Positions 62,317 to 64,000 of a stretch of 64,000 nt of DNA are shown here, in pieces. Positions within the stretch are counted from its first letter, which is position 1; every line of letters begins with the position of its first letter. The notes beneath the pieces are model-generated. The model had not been told where the DNA came from. It saw only the letters and a list, made by a program, of their open reading frames with translations, and ran no database searches. The stretch comes from Sinorhizobium numidicum (GTDB lineage Bacteria > Pseudomonadota > Alphaproteobacteria > Rhizobiales > Rhizobiaceae): the NCBI RefSeq assembly GCF_029892045.1, contig NZ_CP120368.1:2416001-2480000 (forward strand). The letters run 5' to 3'. Both the position numbers and the translations under genes were made by a program.

Positions 62317-63033
62317 CTAGGCCTCCTGTTCCATGGCCGGCACTTCCCCGCGCGCCGGCGTCTGCGGCAGGCAGGCGGCAAGCAGGATACCGGCAAGCGC
62401 GCCGATGCTGACATGCCAGGGCGAACCGACGAAATGCATGGCGCCGACCGAGGCGACTGCGCTGGCTGCAACGACGGGCAGAAACCGATCGCGTTTGCGG
62501 AAACCGAGCACCAGCCCGAGGAAATAGATCGGCAGCAGTACGTCGAGACCGATCGCCTTCGGATCGCCGATCAATTGCCCGAAGAGCGCGCCGATGAACG
62601 TGTTGATGAGCCAGGGAAAATAGATGATCAGCCCGAAGCCGAGATACCAGGAGAAGGTGACCGGAAGGCCGCGCTCGGCCCGCCTTTCGGTTTCCGCATA
62701 TTGCGGATCGACGAGCAGGAAGAAAGTGAAGAACTTCTGCACGAACGTAAAGTGCCGGATATGCCGCGCTATCGAGGCTGAATAGAGCACGTGGCGGAAG
62801 TTGACCGCGAAGACCGAGAGCACGACGAGCCACGGCTGGACATTGTTGCCGAAAAGCTCGATGCCGACCATCTGGCTGGCGCCGGCGTAGACGGTCGCGC
62901 TCATCAGCACCGCATCGGCGATGGAAAAGCCGTTCTCGACGGCAAGCGCGCCAAAAAGCGCGCCGAAGGGCGACGCCGCCAACATCACGGCAAAGCCGCC
63001 GCGCAAGCCCTCCCGGAAGTCGTTTTTCTTCAT
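62317..63033 (-). CDS. azlC: AzlC-type branched-chain amino acid permease
   Basis: A 238-residue inner-membrane protein with about six to seven hydrophobic segments. Family motifs are REGLRGGFAVMLAASPFGALFGALAVENGFS, MSATVYAGASQMVGIELF and VNFRHVLYSASIARHI. GGGAGG precedes the ATG at 63033. It is the large subunit of the AzlCD exporter. Confidence 0.94.
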   Translation of the reverse strand: MKKNDFREGLRGGFAVMLAASPFGALFGALAVENGFSIADAVLMSATVYAGASQMVGIELFGNNVQPWLVVLSVFAVNFRHVLYSASIARHIRHFTFVQKFFTFFLLVDPQYAETERRAERGLPVTFSWYLGFGLIIYFPWLINTFIGALFGQLIGDPKAIGLDVLLPIYFLGLVLGFRKRDRFLPVVAASAVASVGAMHFVGSPWHVSIGALAGILLAACLPQTPARGEVPAMEQEA

Positions 63034-63206
63034 GGAAACCTCCCGCGGGGAGCCGTTGCGCAAGAGCGCATTCCCGCAAACGCTTGCCGGGACAGATAGG
63101 TGTTGGCGCCGGCTGCGACAATTCAATTACGCTGATGCAGTGATTGAATTTTCTGATGGCTGGCGGAGCGACGGCCTCCGCCCTCATGCCTTTCGTCCCA
63201 CCCGTC

Positions 63207-63269
63207 TCCTCATTCCTGTGCTTGTCACAGGAATCCAGCCACGGCGCGTCCGCGCCGTGAGTGACTCGC
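63207..63269. repeat. Short two-hairpin repeat, family 2 (copy 2)
   Basis: TTCCTGTG-cttgt-CACAGGAA and CACGGCGCG-tc-CGCGCCGTG are perfect hairpins, ending GAGTGACTC. It is nearly identical to 7735-7796. The rest of 63034-63414 shows no gene. Confidence 0.85.
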
Positions 63270-63414
63270 TGCGAGAACACTGTTCAAAGCGGAGGAGCCT
63301 TTTCGTCCGCGCGGCTGTCTAGTGTCTAGCGCTTGCGAAGGCCAAAAGAGTATCCCGCGCCGCCGACGCGGGGCCTAGCCCCATAAATACGGCTGCGGAG
63401 CACGTCCCAGCCTA

Positions 63415-64000
63415 TCAGCGCTTGAGCTGGAACGTATGCTCGATGCCGGGAAACGTGCGGGCCTTCACCTCGTTGGCATAGGCTTCCACCGCCTTCGAGA
63501 TCGCCGGCGCCAGTTCGGCGAAATGCTTGACGAAGCGCGGCTTGAAATCGTTGAAAAGACCGAGCATGTCGTCGGAGACGAGAATCTGGCCATCGCAGGC
63601 GGGCGAGGCGCCGATGCCGATGGTCGGTGCGCGCAGGGTCGCGGTGATCTCGCGGGCAACTGGCTCGACCGTGCCCTCGATGACGATCGCGAAGGCGCCG
63701 GCGTCGTCGATCGCCTTTGCGTCACGGCGGATCTTCGCCACTTCCTTGTCGTTGCGCCCGACCGAGCGATAGCCGCCGGTGGTGTTGACGAGCTGCGGCA
63801 TCAGTCCGACATGGCCGAGCACCGGAATGCCGCGGCTGACAAGGAATTCCACGGTCTCGGCCATCTCCGCGCCACCCTCGAGCTTCACCGCGCTGCAGCC
63901 CGTCTCCTTCAAGACGCGCGCGGCGCTGCGGAAAGCCTGCTCCTTCGATTCCTGATAGGAGCCGAAGGGCAGATCGACGACGACGCAGGCGCGCTCAGCG
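63415..64000 (-). CDS. panB: Ketopantoate hydroxymethyltransferase (partial, 5' end outside window)
   Basis: The first committed step of pantothenate synthesis: transfer of hydroxymethyl from methylene-tetrahydrofolate to 2-oxoisovalerate. About 195 residues of the C-terminal part are present and remain open to the window edge. Family motifs are [28 protein letters not shown] and [23 protein letters not shown]. It uses the valine precursor made via ilvBH. Confidence 0.95.
   Translation of the reverse strand, partial: AERACVVVDLPFGSYQESKEQAFRSAARVLKETGCSAVKLEGGAEMAETVEFLVSRGIPVLGHVGLMPQLVNTTGGYRSVGRNDKEVAKIRRDAKAIDDAGAFAIVIEGTVEPVAREITATLRAPTIGIGASPACDGQILVSDDMLGLFNDFKPRFVKHFAELAPAISKAVEAYANEVKARTFPGIEHTFQLKR

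Overview
The window looks like chromosomal DNA of an alphaproteobacterium of the Rhizobiaceae, most likely Sinorhizobium (Ensifer) close to S. meliloti. The evidence is the high GC content, a circularly permuted two-piece tmRNA encoding the tag ANDNYAEARLAA, many copies of the two-hairpin Rhizobium intergenic mosaic element (RIME-like), and protein families typical of rhizobial chromosomes. It is mainly core genome. I see no rRNA, tRNA, insertion sequence, prophage or CRISPR array.

Layout. 0.1-5.4 kb: a small basic protein, a cold shock protein, an aldo/keto reductase, and ilvB-ilvH (acetolactate synthase, minus strand) behind a leader peptide and attenuator, then a rhodanese. 5.7-12.7 kb: a HerA-like ATPase, a paired gluzincin metallopeptidase and metallo-beta-lactamase-fold protein, and two small proteins. 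12.9-22.9 kb: a housekeeping and protein-quality block with miaA, serB, a GNAT, degP, an ACT protein, DUF2065-hflC-hflK, folA, a GST, thyA and a GGCT-like protein. 22.9-26.8 kb: small hydrophilic, probably stress-related proteins, DUF2267, DUF2853, split ssrA, the ClpXP adaptor sspB and two small companions. 27-32.3 kb: a giant AsmA-like protein and a FAD-linked GlcD-type oxidase.

33.5-39.8 kb: one co-directional cluster with a periplasmic binding protein, two Liv-type permeases, two ATPases, a hydantoin racemase and a GntR/FCD regulator. A perfect 16-bp palindrome lies just upstream and is the probable operator. 39.8-44.2 kb: an RND efflux pump with its membrane fusion partner. 44.4-50.6 kb: a Tat-exported cyclase, a CMD/AhpD-like protein, a UvrD/PcrA helicase carrying an in-frame cluster of DNA hairpins, a GNAT, an isochorismatase-like hydrolase and a phosphoribosyltransferase. 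50.9-57 kb: a diguanylate cyclase, CreA, two tandem paralogous secreted small proteins, and a chemoreceptor-cheW pair. 57-64 kb: a small membrane protein with SCO1, prmA, aminopeptidase P, a small secreted protein, azlCD, and the 3' part of panB running off the window.

Several parts act together. SsrA tags stalled proteins and SspB delivers them to ClpXP. HflKC and DegP handle membrane and periplasmic quality control. thyA and folA form the thymidylate-folate couple. ilvBH and panB share the branched-chain/pantothenate precursor route. The Liv transporter, racemase and regulator look like one uptake-catabolism unit. The most unusual items are the hairpin cluster inside uvrD, the peptidase/MBL pair, the ilv attenuator, and the palindromic operator of the hydantoin racemase cluster.
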